The translations under genes were made by a program, and so were the position numbers. From JBEKZD01 sp050013395 (GTDB lineage Bacteria > Verrucomicrobiota > Verrucomicrobiia > Palsa-1439): a stretch of 33,664 bases of DNA. The stretch spans positions 1-33,664 of the forward strand of contig JBEKFI010000017.1 in NCBI GenBank assembly GCA_050013395.1, in the 5' to 3' direction. Shown here in pieces: positions 1 through 8,157 of the stretch. A model generated the notes under the pieces. The model was not told the origin of the DNA. It did not search any database and worked only from the letters and a program-made list of their open reading frames with translations. Position 1 is the first letter of the stretch, and each line of letters starts with the position of its first letter.

Positions 1-492
1 GTCGTGTTGCCCTCCATCCACACCAACCGCGAATTGCAGGCAGGGTAAAGGACTCGGCGGGATTTGTCCAGCAGCCAGTCTGAGTGCGGGGAAATGGGGG
101 TACCTCTTGGCACTGCCGCCATGGTAGCGCGGGCGTCTCGCCCGTGTCGTGCGGCATCCCCAAATGGCAACGGGCGGGACGCCCGCGCTACTGTGACAGG
201 ACCTGTCGAGACCGCTGCGGGCCGTCTGTCGCTTGACGACAAATCTCTGCACTCGCTGAGATTGTTCGTTCAGATGTCCAATTCGTGTTAGGCCGTACAT
301 CGCCATGACATTACCTTCATTACCCGTTCTCGGCGCGATTTGGGGCGTGTCTGAACTTTGCTTGGCGGTGGCCTCGAAAGGTTCGAGGCTGGCCTCAGCC
401 CGCCGCACTCGCACGTGTTTATGAGAGGGGTTCTGGTGATCGCCCATTGGTCGCTTGAAATTTGCATCCCGCTCTGTTAGTGCTGGCGCATC
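1..492. other. Gap upstream of fmt, no confident gene
   Basis: No convincing gene is visible. Frame 1 is open from the window edge to a TAA at 46-48, and its 15 residues could be the tail of an upstream gene, but nothing identifies it. A 39-residue frame at 305-424 (starting MTLPSLPVLGAIWG) has a hydrophobic start but no ribosome site and no recognisable family. The only structured element is the palindromic repeat at 125-190. Confidence 0.5.
125..190. repeat. Palindromic GC-rich repeat (REP-like)
   Basis: Two 21-base arms, 125-145 and 170-190, are reverse complements at 20 of 21 positions and are separated by 24 bases. The arm core reads GCGCGGGCGTCTCGCCCG. Such short palindromes lie between genes in many Verrucomicrobiota and Planctomycetota genomes. 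In RNA this would form a long hairpin. It may be a REP/MITE-type dispersed repeat, but copy number cannot be judged from one window. Confidence 0.7.
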
Positions 493-1407
493 ATGCGAAT
501 CTTGTTCATGGGCACTGCGGAGCTGGCCTGCCCATGTTTGGAGGCTGCGGCACATCTAGCAGGCCACGAAGTGGTCGGTGTCATCACGCAACCCGATCGG
601 CCAAAGGGTCGTGATCTCAAGGCGGCGCCTCCGCCTGTCAAAGTCACCGCTGAAAAGTTGGGGCTGCCCGTCCATCAGCCTCTCAAGATGCGAGAGCCTG
701 CGGCGATCAACTTGGTACGCGCCTGCAATCCCGATCTCATTGTCGTGGTCGCCTACGGACAGATCCTGCCGAAAACCGTGCTTGAAATTCCGCCGCACGG
801 TTGCGTCAACGTCCACGCGTCCATGCTGCCGCGCTGGCGCGGTGCAGCGCCGATTCAATACGCCGTCTTCCATGGCGATCGCGAGACAGGTGTGACGACG
901 ATTTTCGTGGACGAGCACATGGACACGGGTGACATCATCCTCCAGCGAACAGAACCGATTCAGCCTGACGACACGAGCGCCACGCTGCACGATCGCTTGG
1001 CGAAGTTGGGTGCGACATTGCTCGTCGAAACCGTGCAACTGCTCTCGTCAGGCCGTGCGCCTCGCGTGAGGCAAGACGAAACGCAGGCAACCTACACCAA
1101 GAAACTGACCAAGGAGGATGGGCACATCGATTGGACGAAGCCTGCCGTTCGTATCGAACGCCAGATTCGCGCATTCGATCCGTGGCCCGGCGCCTATACA
1201 TTCCTCGGCGACACGATGCTGAAGATCTGGAAAGCGGAGGTAGCTGCGCAAGAACAGGGCCTTCCAGGCCAGATCACGGGCGATCTCGTTGCGACGGGCG
1301 CAGGCGCGCTAAGTTTGCTGGAAGTTCAGCCTGCGGGTGGCAAGCGTATGAGCTTCAGTGCGTTCGCGCGCGGACAGAGGATCACCGGCGTTGTCTCTTT
1401 CCATTGA
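493..1407 (+). CDS. fmt: Methionyl-tRNA formyltransferase
   Basis: Transfers a formyl group from 10-formyl-tetrahydrofolate to the amino group of Met-tRNA(fMet), giving the initiator tRNA for translation. The 304-residue protein is near the normal family length. The formyltransferase core motif NVHASMLPRWRGAAPIQ begins at Asn106, with His108, and HMDTGD supplies Asp144; these match the Asn-His-Asp catalytic triad with the usual spacing. A C-terminal tRNA-binding domain follows from about residue 205 (DGHIDWTKPA). The start agrees with the conserved beginning MRILFMGTAELA; no strong Shine-Dalgarno sequence precedes it. In many bacteria def lies next to fmt, but it is not in this window, and the genes that follow are unrelated. 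Confidence 0.96.
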   Translation: MRILFMGTAELACPCLEAAAHLAGHEVVGVITQPDRPKGRDLKAAPPPVKVTAEKLGLPVHQPLKMREPAAINLVRACNPDLIVVVAYGQILPKTVLEIPPHGCVNVHASMLPRWRGAAPIQYAVFHGDRETGVTTIFVDEHMDTGDIILQRTEPIQPDDTSATLHDRLAKLGATLLVETVQLLSSGRAPRVRQDETQATYTKKLTKEDGHIDWTKPAVRIERQIRAFDPWPGAYTFLGDTMLKIWKAEVAAQEQGLPGQITGDLVATGAGALSLLEVQPAGGKRMSFSAFARGQRITGVVSFH

Positions 1408-1485
1408 GCCGCCCTGCAATTGCTTGGCTGAATAATGCGAGCCGGACCGCGTCTAATCAGGCGGTGGTTTGGAAAGGAGCGTTCG

Positions 1486-2820
1486 ATGAAAACGCGGTCA
1501 ATCATTTTTCTCGGTGTCTTGGCGAGTGTCTTCACGTTCATGCCCGCCCGAGTGAGTGCTCAGCACGGTTACGGGGCCGGGCTTGCCATCCAGGCCGTCA
1601 GCGACTTCTATCAACCGCTGGCGCCATTCGGGAATTGGGTGCAAGTCCCGCAATACGGTTGGTGCTGGTATCCCGCCTCTGTCGCCAGCGACTGGCGACC
1701 GTACACCAACGGTCACTGGTTGTGGAGCGACGACGGTTGGCATTGGTCGAGCGACGAGCCGTGGGCGTGGGCTTGCTACCACTACGGCCGCTGGGTGTGG
1801 GATGCGTACTACGGCTGGCTGTGGGTGCCGGGAACGCAGTGGGCGCCGGCGTGGGTCTGCTGGCGCGAAGGAGATGACCACATCGGCTGGGCGCCGTTGC
1901 CGCCGCAATGCGATTTCGGACCGGACCACGATGTGATCTACGCCCAACAAGTGGTGTTCGCGCCGCAGGCGTTTGTGTTTGTCGAGCGCAGCCACTTCTG
2001 TGACCAGATCCGTCCGTCGATCCTGGTGATCAACAACACGACGATCATCAACAAGACCGTCAACATCACCAGGATCGTCCACGTGAACAACACGGTCATC
2101 AACCACGGGCCGAATCTGGAAGTCATTCGGCGGAGCAATCCAGGCAGGATCCAGGTGCTGAACGTCAGGCCCGAGCATCGATTGCCTCCTGACATGCAGG
2201 CACTCCGTCAACAGCATCAGGATCCACCGCCGCCCGTGATCGCCTACGGAAGCCGGGGCCAGGCAGACAGGAGAACAATCGTGCGGCCTATGCCCATCCA
2301 GTCTGACAGGGTCTCCGATGACCAACGAATCGACCGTCCTCCGCCACAGCGAATCGACCGCAGCCAGGTCCGGTTGGATGACCCGCCACCGGCAAGGAAC
2401 TTGAAGTTGCGGCCGACCGATAATCGGCCAACGCCTGCTCCGTCTGACAACGTACCGAGCGCTCCGTACGTCCAACGAGTCGAGCACCCGCGCCCGCAAC
2501 GAATCGAGCGTGACCCGGTACAGATCGCTGACCCGTCGCCGCGAATGATCCCGAGGCCGCGCCCGACCGATGACCGGCCAATCGCGATGCGGCCCCGCGC
2601 CGCAACGGCCCGCCGTCGTCCAGAATCAGCCGGCCGCTCTGACCACGCCAGTTCCGCCGCAAGCAGATTCCGGCAAAGGCAGGAGGACGGGCCATACTCA
2701 GAGCGATTAAGCCCGTGTCCTACGATTTTCAGTTTCCTCCTTCCGACGTTTGTTCGGCAAGGTTTCCCCTGTCAAAATAGGCTTGCCCTTTCCCAATTGA
2801 ATGCGCAGCATTTGCAGTGA
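1486..2820 (+). CDS. Secreted tryptophan-rich protein (DUF6600/YXWXP-like), 3' end probably frameshifted
   Basis: Function unknown. The ATG at 1486 is chosen because AAAGGAG (1473-1479) precedes it and it starts a clean signal peptide (MKTRSIIFLGVLASVF, cleavage near VSAQ). Residues about 30-140 are rich in Trp and Tyr with repeated GxWxW and GYW-like units (GWCWYP, GHWLWSDDGWHW, GWLWVPGTQW, GWAPLPP), typical of DUF6600-type exported proteins. The C-terminal third is Pro/Arg-rich with two diverged copies of a unit of about 50 residues (PQRIDRSQVRLDDP then PQRIERDPVQIADP). After residue about 370 the read frame turns into an atypical tail that includes a hydrophobic stretch. A one-base shift at the CCCC run 2593-2596 instead gives APQRPAVVQNQPAALTTP and so on, ending at TAA 2708-2710, which fits the preceding composition better. 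The true end is therefore probably 2710. Confidence 0.75.
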   Translation: MKTRSIIFLGVLASVFTFMPARVSAQHGYGAGLAIQAVSDFYQPLAPFGNWVQVPQYGWCWYPASVASDWRPYTNGHWLWSDDGWHWSSDEPWAWACYHYGRWVWDAYYGWLWVPGTQWAPAWVCWREGDDHIGWAPLPPQCDFGPDHDVIYAQQVVFAPQAFVFVERSHFCDQIRPSILVINNTTIINKTVNITRIVHVNNTVINHGPNLEVIRRSNPGRIQVLNVRPEHRLPPDMQALRQQHQDPPPPVIAYGSRGQADRRTIVRPMPIQSDRVSDDQRIDRPPPQRIDRSQVRLDDPPPARNLKLRPTDNRPTPAPSDNVPSAPYVQRVEHPRPQRIERDPVQIADPSPRMIPRPRPTDDRPIAMRPRAATARRRPESAGRSDHASSAASRFRQRQEDGPYSERLSPCPTIFSFLLPTFVRQGFPCQNRLALSQLNAQHLQ

Positions 2821-2856
2821 TCATCAGCCACGGAGTGGCTCTAAACCAAATCAACC

Positions 2857-2864
2857 GGAAGGAG
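2857..2864 (+). promoter_or_regulatory. Ribosome binding site that fixes a GTG start
   Basis: GGAAGGAG ends 8 bases before GTG 2873, the start that exactly opens the signal peptide of the next protein. An ATG at 2868 is followed by a stop after two codons, and an upstream in-frame start at 2801 would place a non-hydrophobic tail before the signal peptide. Confidence 0.75.
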
Positions 2865-2872
2865 AACATGCT

Positions 2873-3322
2873 GTGAAGCGAAGCGCATCAACCTGTCGAG
2901 TCGTCCTGTTGCTCGTTTGTCTGACCGTGACCGCCAGAGCCCAGTGTCCAAACATTGTCGGGACGTGGACGGGAACGGTGAGTTTCGTAACGGAAACGAC
3001 CGGTTACACTAGTGGTATAACTTCTACGCACGTTGTTGACCAGCAAGGTTGCCGTTTTAGAGGGTTCGAAGTGGGTACTATTGTAATCGGTCCTGGGGCC
3101 GGGGGCGTCGACACCAATAACTTTGTCGGCGTTCTGCAAAAGGTGAAAGGCAACACATTCGCCATCTCGGTACCGGGCAACACAGGGGGTATGAGTTCCG
3201 GGGTGTTGACGGTGAAAGGGAAGACCAAGAGGATAGGTCTCGTAGCTTTGAGGCCGGGGAACGAATCTCAAGAAAGCGTGGCGGCCATCGTCGATTTGGT
3301 TCAGGTCAGTCCTTCGCCCTAG
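2873..3322 (+). CDS. Small secreted protein of unknown function
   Basis: A 149-residue protein starting at GTG with a strong ribosome site. It has a standard Sec signal peptide (VKRSASTCRVVLLLVCLTVTARAQ, cleavage after ARA). The mature part begins CPNIVGTWTGTVSFV and continues with alternating Thr/Val/Gly strands (TTGYTSGITSTHVV, QQGCRFRGFEVGT). The GxWxG opening and the strand pattern resemble small lipocalin- or avidin-like beta-barrel proteins of the NIVGTWxG type, but this is an impression from the pattern, not an assignment. Two Cys in the mature part could form a disulfide. It sits alone between the Trp-rich protein and the glycosyltransferase group, with no functional link visible. Confidence 0.7.
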   Translation: MKRSASTCRVVLLLVCLTVTARAQCPNIVGTWTGTVSFVTETTGYTSGITSTHVVDQQGCRFRGFEVGTIVIGPGAGGVDTNNFVGVLQKVKGNTFAISVPGNTGGMSSGVLTVKGKTKRIGLVALRPGNESQESVAAIVDLVQVSPSP

Positions 3323-3364
3323 CTGTCTTGCTGTTTGGCGCGCTGGGAGTACAATCTGCGGCTC

Positions 3365-5524
3365 ATGGACACGGAGCCGCAAGAGAGCGCGTCGTGGCGG
3401 TTCGCACCGAGGTTGTCGTCACTGCTGACCGTTGGTTGGGTCGCGATTCTGGCGTTCTTCTTCCTGTTTCGCTACAACGGCTGGCTCATACCGGTGCAGA
3501 TGGCCGCTCTCTTCCGTGAGACGTTGCCAGCACTCGCCATCGGACCGCACTTCGCAGAGTTTTGGCAAGCGCGTTTGGCTGACGGAGGTTGTGTTGCCGC
3601 GATTTTGGTGACGGCATTCGCGGTCGGCGCGGTGGCGATCGACCGTCTGACGCCGGAGAAAAACCTCCTGACAGCGCTGTTTTCGCTCGCGGTCGGGTTG
3701 TGGATTCTGTGCGTTTCAATCCTGCTGGTTGGTGCAGCTTCCGTTTCTGCGCTGCCGTGGGTTTTTCTGCTGGCGGGGTGTTGGCTGTTGCCAGCGCCGC
3801 GCAAGTTCTTTCACCGACCAACAATTGCGTCGGAAAGGCTGGATGGCTGGGCGAAGTTGATGTTGGCCTGCGTGATCGCGGCGGCGTTGCTGAATCTGCT
3901 GAGTGCGATGACGCCGCCGTTTGAGTACGACGCGCTGGAATACCACCTCGGCGCGCCCGCCGAGTATATCAAAGCGGGCCGGATTATCGCGCTGCCGCAC
4001 AACTTCTACTCGAACATGCCGCAGTTGACGGAGATGCTGTACTTGCTGGCGTTGAAGATGTCATCGGGTGTCGCCGCGAAGTTGCTGCATTGGGCGTTCG
4101 GTGTGCTGAGCGCAGTGGCGGTGTACGCGGTGACGGCGCGGTTGTGGAAGAAGCAGATCGGTCTGACGGCGGCGGCGCTGTTTTACTGCATTCCCTTGAT
4201 GCAGGACCTGAGTGAGACGGCGCGCATTGACCTGGCGACGACGTTCTTTGCCGTGCTGGCATTTGGCTGTTTGCTCGTCTGGCAACAGGAGCGAAGACCG
4301 GCGGTCGAACGTTGTGCGGGGTCGGGCCTTCGCCGCGCCGAAGCGGCTTCGTCCGCGCAGGCGGGAGACCCACGCACAACTTTGACGGCGTTTCACAGAA
4401 GTGCCACTACAACCGGCTTCTGGTTTTGCGCGGCGGCGCTGGCGGCGGGGACAGCGGTGGCGACGAAGTGGACAGCGGTGGCGGTCGTGGTGCTGCCGGC
4501 GCTTATCTTTCTCGTGGTGGCGACAAAGTCGTTCCGCCTGCCTTCCGTCTTCTGTCTTCTGTCTTCTGTCTTCGTCGTTCCCTGGCTCTTGAAAAACTGG
4601 TTGTTCATGGGCAACCCTGTCTATCCATTGTTCTATGGCGTGTTCCAGAGCCAGCACTGGGGCGCCGAGCAGGCTGCGCTCTTCGCGCAAAAACACTACG
4701 CGAGCTTCGGCTGGGATGGTTGGGCACAGTCTGTAGGTCTGATTTGGCAGTACTCGTTTAAGGAACCGTTTGCCGTGCCGTTGCTGCTGATGACCGCGCC
4801 TCTGATTCTGCTGCTGAGGAACGTGACGTCATCGGCGCGCCGCACGGGGTGGCTGTTTGTAGCGGCGTATGCAGGATGGTTCTTGCTTACGTTTCGACCG
4901 TGGCGATTTCTGTTTCCGACCTTTCCGTTGGCGGCGATGACAGGGGCGTATGCGTTGCACGTCGCAGCACGGGGAAGATTCGTCAGAATGATTGTGCGTA
5001 CCGCCGTGACGGTGGTGGTGGCGGTCGGCTTGGCCGAGGAGGCGTCGGTTACGCTGGTGGACCAACAGGACTACAAACAACTCCCCCCGCAGATGGACTT
5101 CGTGCAATATGCGCTCGGGCAAGTCTCGCGTGAGGAGTTTGTTGAACGCATGGGTGGGGGGATGTTTGAACCGATTTTGTGGATGAATCGGCATCTGCCG
5201 TCGACAGCCAAAGTGCTCTACGTCGGCGAGGCGCGAGTGTACTACGCGCGCAATCCTGTGATCTGGAGCACGGCGTTTGACCAGCATGCGCTTTCGGAAA
5301 TGTCGCGGGAAGCAGCCACAGCAGCGCAATGGTACAATCTGTTGCGTCAGCACGGAATTGCGTACATCTATATCAACAGCGTGGAGCTTGCGCGGCTGAG
5401 CAAGAGCTATGGTTTTTTGCGCGATGTCAATTGGCGAACGTTTTATGAGATGCTTCGGAAGCATGCAGAATTGGTCCACGAAACTGACCGAACCGCCGTC
5501 TACCAATTGAAGAACCCAACATGA
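3365..5524 (+). CDS. Polytopic membrane glycosyltransferase, GT-C type
   Basis: Predicted inner-membrane protein of about 719 residues with at least ten hydrophobic segments and a soluble C-terminal domain (from about residue 565). The segment FEYDALEYHLGAPAEYIKAG, after the early membrane helices, has the Asp/Glu-bearing first outer loop pattern of GT-C enzymes (PMT/ArnT/GT39-like) that use polyprenyl-phosphate sugars. Acceptor and sugar cannot be told. The start is uncertain: ATG 3365 is preferred, and an in-frame TTG at 3335 would add ten residues; neither has a clear ribosome site. The stop overlaps the next gene's start (ATGA at 5521-5524), implying coupling. Two oddities lie inside it: a palindromic repeat (4311-4380) read in frame, and a heptanucleotide tandem tract (4547-4573) within a membrane segment. 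Confidence 0.8.
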   Translation: MDTEPQESASWRFAPRLSSLLTVGWVAILAFFFLFRYNGWLIPVQMAALFRETLPALAIGPHFAEFWQARLADGGCVAAILVTAFAVGAVAIDRLTPEKNLLTALFSLAVGLWILCVSILLVGAASVSALPWVFLLAGCWLLPAPRKFFHRPTIASERLDGWAKLMLACVIAAALLNLLSAMTPPFEYDALEYHLGAPAEYIKAGRIIALPHNFYSNMPQLTEMLYLLALKMSSGVAAKLLHWAFGVLSAVAVYAVTARLWKKQIGLTAAALFYCIPLMQDLSETARIDLATTFFAVLAFGCLLVWQQERRPAVERCAGSGLRRAEAASSAQAGDPRTTLTAFHRSATTTGFWFCAAALAAGTAVATKWTAVAVVVLPALIFLVVATKSFRLPSVFCLLSSVFVVPWLLKNWLFMGNPVYPLFYGVFQSQHWGAEQAALFAQKHYASFGWDGWAQSVGLIWQYSFKEPFAVPLLLMTAPLILLLRNVTSSARRTGWLFVAAYAGWFLLTFRPWRFLFPTFPLAAMTGAYALHVAARGRFVRMIVRTAVTVVVAVGLAEEASVTLVDQQDYKQLPPQMDFVQYALGQVSREEFVERMGGGMFEPILWMNRHLPSTAKVLYVGEARVYYARNPVIWSTAFDQHALSEMSREAATAAQWYNLLRQHGIAYIYINSVELARLSKSYGFLRDVNWRTFYEMLRKHAELVHETDRTAVYQLKNPT
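4311..4380. repeat. Palindromic repeat element inside a coding region
   Basis: Outer arms 4311-4323 (GTTGTGCGGGGTC) and 4367-4380 (GACCCACGCACAAC) are reverse complements apart from one inserted base. Inside, CTTCGCCGCGCCGAAG and CGAAGCGGCTTCG form further nested palindromes. The block encodes about 23 residues rich in Ala/Arg/Ser (starting CAGSGLRRAEAASS) that do not look like the surrounding membrane protein. It resembles the dispersed palindromic repeats of the gaps, here inserted into a loop. Confidence 0.6.
4547..4573. repeat. Heptanucleotide tandem repeat in coding region
   Basis: GTCTTCT occurs three times in perfect tandem (4547-4567), followed by six bases of a fourth copy (4568-4573). 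It encodes SVFCLLSSVF inside a predicted membrane helix. A gain or loss of one unit would shift the frame of the glycosyltransferase. Confidence 0.85.
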
Positions 5525-6666
5525 AAGTCTGCCACGTCATCACGCGCTTGGTCGTCGGCGGCGCACAGGAAAACACGGTGGCCACCTGCATCGGGCTGCG
5601 CGCACTGGGCCACGACGTTGATCTCGTCATCGGCCCGCAGACGGGGCCGGAAGGTTCATTGTACGACGCGGTGCGCGCGGCGGGCGTACCGATTGTGATT
5701 GTGGACGAGTTGCGCCGTGAACCGAATCCGTGGCTCGATGTGCGCGCCTGCATTGCGTTGGCGCGTTTGTTTCGCGAGCGGCGCTATGAAATCGTTCACA
5801 CACACAGCGGCAAGGCGGGGTTTATCGGACGGCTGGCGGCGAAGTGGGTTGGTGTGCCGATCATCGTGCACACAATTCACGGCCCGTCGTTTTATCGTTA
5901 CCAGAACATCATCGGCAACTGGCTTTTCAAATGGGCGGAACAAGTCGCTGGCGGGTGGACGACTCAGTTTATTTCCGTCGCCGACGCCATGACAGAACAG
6001 TATCTGGCGGCGGGTATCGGCACGCCTTCGCAATACGTGACGATTTACAGCGGGATGAATGTCGATGCGTTTCTGCAAACGAAACCTGACCCAAGACTGC
6101 GCGCATCGTTGGGACTGTCGGACTCCGACCTTGTCGTCGGCAAGGTGGCGCGGCTGTTTCGACTCAAGGGTCACAAGTTTTTATTCGAAGCCGCGCCGCG
6201 GATCGTCAACGCCGTCCCGAACATGAAGTTTCTTTTGGTGGGCGACGGGATTTATCGAGAGAATTTCGAGCGGCTGGCGCGGCAGATGGGATTGCGGGAC
6301 CGATTTGTCTTTGTCGGCTTGGTGCCGCCGAATGAAATCCCTCGTTACATGGCGTTAATGGATGTGCTGGTGCATTTGTCGTTGCGCGAGGGATTGCCGC
6401 GAACGTTGCCGCAAGCGCTGGCGAGCGGCAAACCTGTCGTGGCTTTCGACGTTGACGGGGCGCGGGAGGTCTGTCTGGATGGGCAGACGGGGTTTCTGAT
6501 TCGCGCGGAAGATTCCATTGCGTTGGCGGATGCAGTGATTCAGTTGTTGCAAGACAAAGCGCTGGCGACTAGAATGGGCGAGCAGGGCAGAGAATTGGTG
6601 AAGGAGCGGTTTGCGGAGGCGCTGATGGTGCAGAAAATCGACGAACTCTACCGGCGACTCGCCTAG
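5521..6666 (+). CDS. Glycosyltransferase family 4 protein
   Basis: A 381-residue retaining glycosyltransferase of the GT4/GT-B fold. The N-terminal acceptor domain starts MKVCHVITRLVVGGAQENTV, with the usual glycine-rich loop, and HTHSGKAGFIGRLAA and HTIHGPSF are typical of GT4 enzymes acting on polyprenyl-linked or envelope sugars. The C-terminal donor domain carries EGLPRTLPQALASGKPVVAF, the E-x7-E motif that binds the nucleotide-sugar, at about residues 291-310. It overlaps the upstream membrane glycosyltransferase by four bases (ATGA) and is followed 20 bases later by a polyprenyl-phosphate sugar-phosphate transferase. The three probably act together in making an envelope polysaccharide or glycolipid. 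Donor and acceptor are not determined. Confidence 0.92.
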   Translation: MKVCHVITRLVVGGAQENTVATCIGLRALGHDVDLVIGPQTGPEGSLYDAVRAAGVPIVIVDELRREPNPWLDVRACIALARLFRERRYEIVHTHSGKAGFIGRLAAKWVGVPIIVHTIHGPSFYRYQNIIGNWLFKWAEQVAGGWTTQFISVADAMTEQYLAAGIGTPSQYVTIYSGMNVDAFLQTKPDPRLRASLGLSDSDLVVGKVARLFRLKGHKFLFEAAPRIVNAVPNMKFLLVGDGIYRENFERLARQMGLRDRFVFVGLVPPNEIPRYMALMDVLVHLSLREGLPRTLPQALASGKPVVAFDVDGAREVCLDGQTGFLIRAEDSIALADAVIQLLQDKALATRMGEQGRELVKERFAEALMVQKIDELYRRLA

Positions 6667-6686
6667 GCGCGGGCGTTGGGCTGACC

Positions 6687-7778
6687 ATGCACTGGCTACT
6701 GGTTTATTTCTACGTCTTCGATGTGAGTTTCGCCCTGGCGTTGCTGCTGACGCCGCTGTTCAAGCGGCTATCCTTCCAATGGGGGTTTGTCGATCAACCT
6801 GATTCAGAACGGAAAATCCACACGCACCCGATGCCGTTGCTCGGCGGCGTGGCCGTCTTCAGCGCACTCGCCGCAAACGTGCTGCTCAATTACCTGTTCA
6901 TTCTCCCACTCGCATCGAAGATCAACCTCCCGTTCGCTGCGCTGGCCGATTTACGGATTCACGTTGAGGGAGCCTTCTCGGTGTGGCCGAAGCTGGCGGT
7001 GGTACTGTTGGGCGGGCTACTGATGATTGAGCTCGGCGTGTACGACGACAAACACGATCTGAGGGCGCGGTCAAAACTGCTGGGGCAACTCCTCGTGGCG
7101 ACGGTCGTATGGCTGGCGGGCATGCGCCTCTCGCTGTTCATGCAGAGCAAGATTGTGAGCTTCGCGTTGACGGTGCTCTGGATCGTGACCATCACGAACG
7201 CGATGAACTTTCTCGATAACATGGACGGCCTGTGTGCGGGAGTCGGATTGGTATGCTCGCTGTTGTTCGGATTCATCGCCGGTATCCAGCACCAGTATTT
7301 CGTCTGTTTGTTGTCCGTGGGGTTGGCGGGGGCGCTGCTTGGGTTTCTCCCGCACAACTTCAAACCGGCGAGCATTTTTCTCGGCGACGCTGGCAGCCAT
7401 TTCATCGGCTACATGCTGGCCGTGCTGCCGATCATGGGAACGTTCTACAGGGCGGGAGAACCGACCTGGCTGCCGGTGTTGATCCCGCTGTTGGTGCTGG
7501 CGGTGCCGCTGTTCGATCTGGTGATGGTGATGTGGATCCGGTTGCAGCGCGGTCAACCGGTGCACGTCGGCGATGTCAATCATATCTCCCATCGCCTCGT
7601 GAGGATGGGCCTGCCGCAAAGCTGGGCGGTGACTCTCATCTACCTCATCACGCTCACGCTCGGCCTCGGCGCGACGGTCCTGCTGTGGGCGCAATGGACG
7701 GGCGCGCTCATCGTGATTGTCCAGGCCATCTGCATCCTCGCCATTGTTACATTGCTGGAACAACTCGGGGGCAAGTGA
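6687..7778 (+). CDS. Undecaprenyl-phosphate sugar-1-phosphate transferase (WecA/TagO-like)
   Basis: Polytopic integral membrane enzyme (363 residues, about 10-11 helices) of the MraY/WecA superfamily. It should transfer a HexNAc-1-phosphate from a UDP-sugar to undecaprenyl phosphate, the first membrane step of a surface polysaccharide. Key motifs are present: DDKHDLRARSKLLGQ (the first DD motif with its Lys), NAMNFLDNMDGLCAG (the metal/nucleotide site), PASIFLGDAGSHFIGY, and VNHISHRL near the C terminus, which corresponds to the HxH/HIHH-type loop seen in WecA/TagO members. A separate, clear MraY lies at 19231, so this is not the peptidoglycan enzyme. It follows the GT4 gene closely and probably belongs to the same transcript. 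Confidence 0.9.
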   Translation: MHWLLVYFYVFDVSFALALLLTPLFKRLSFQWGFVDQPDSERKIHTHPMPLLGGVAVFSALAANVLLNYLFILPLASKINLPFAALADLRIHVEGAFSVWPKLAVVLLGGLLMIELGVYDDKHDLRARSKLLGQLLVATVVWLAGMRLSLFMQSKIVSFALTVLWIVTITNAMNFLDNMDGLCAGVGLVCSLLFGFIAGIQHQYFVCLLSVGLAGALLGFLPHNFKPASIFLGDAGSHFIGYMLAVLPIMGTFYRAGEPTWLPVLIPLLVLAVPLFDLVMVMWIRLQRGQPVHVGDVNHISHRLVRMGLPQSWAVTLIYLITLTLGLGATVLLWAQWTGALIVIVQAICILAIVTLLEQLGGK

Positions 7779-7782
7779 ATTA

Positions 7783-7846
7783 GAGAATAGAGAATAGTTA
7801 GACGCGACCCCAATCCTATCCGACCCCTATCGTACCCTATCGTACT
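7783..7846. repeat. Short tandem repeats before the transposase remnant
   Basis: Two small tandem arrays are visible: AGAGAAT twice (about 7783-7796), and CTATCGTACC followed by CTATCGTACT (about 7827-7846). They lie exactly between the end of the sugar-phosphate transferase gene and the point where transposase-like coding begins, so they may mark an old insertion or deletion junction. Confidence 0.55.
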
Positions 7847-8116
7847 CCCCTGCGTCGTCACTTGCCACGTTCACTGCGACGGTGGATGAATCGGCGCGCG
7901 GCGATCGAGCCGGTGATTAGCCACCTGAAAGCGGAGCATCGGATGGAGCGGAATCGGCTGAAGGGCAAACAGGGCGATCAACTCAACGCCGTGTTGAGCG
8001 CTTGTGGCTTCAACCTGCGAAAGCTCCTGCGAGCTTTCTTTTGTCCCGATTGGCCGGCCATTCTGGCGGCCCTCCAACGTCTGATTCCAGTGCGCCCGTC
8101 ACCCCAAATACGTTAA
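7847..8116 (+). pseudogene. IS5-type transposase, C-terminal remnant
   Basis: Only the last 80-90 residues of a DDE transposase remain. The frame reads RRHLPRSLRRWMNRR, then AAIEPVISHLKAEHRM and RNRLKGKQGDQLNAVLSACG, the typical end of IS5-family transposases including the final catalytic Glu (in IEPVI). The N-terminal part with both Asp residues is absent; upstream sequence is short tandem repeats. A possible TTG start at 7862 is only an artefact of the open frame. After the TAA the sequence GGACTTTTTCAGGATCGACTA looks like the usual 3' flank of such elements. No inverted repeat partner is visible upstream, so the element is dead. Confidence 0.85.
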
Positions 8117-8157
8117 GAGGACTTTTTCAGGATCGACTACTTTATGTGGAGAGAAGT

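Noticed and set aside
64..291. 75-codon plus-strand frame spanning the first repeat
   Set aside because: It is formed by the palindromic repeat and flanking GC-rich DNA; no ribosome site and no protein-like pattern.
1498..2499. Long minus-strand frame opposite the Trp-rich protein
   Set aside because: Composition is dominated by Arg, Val, Asp and His from the antisense of a low-complexity gene; the plus-strand gene has a signal peptide and ribosome site.
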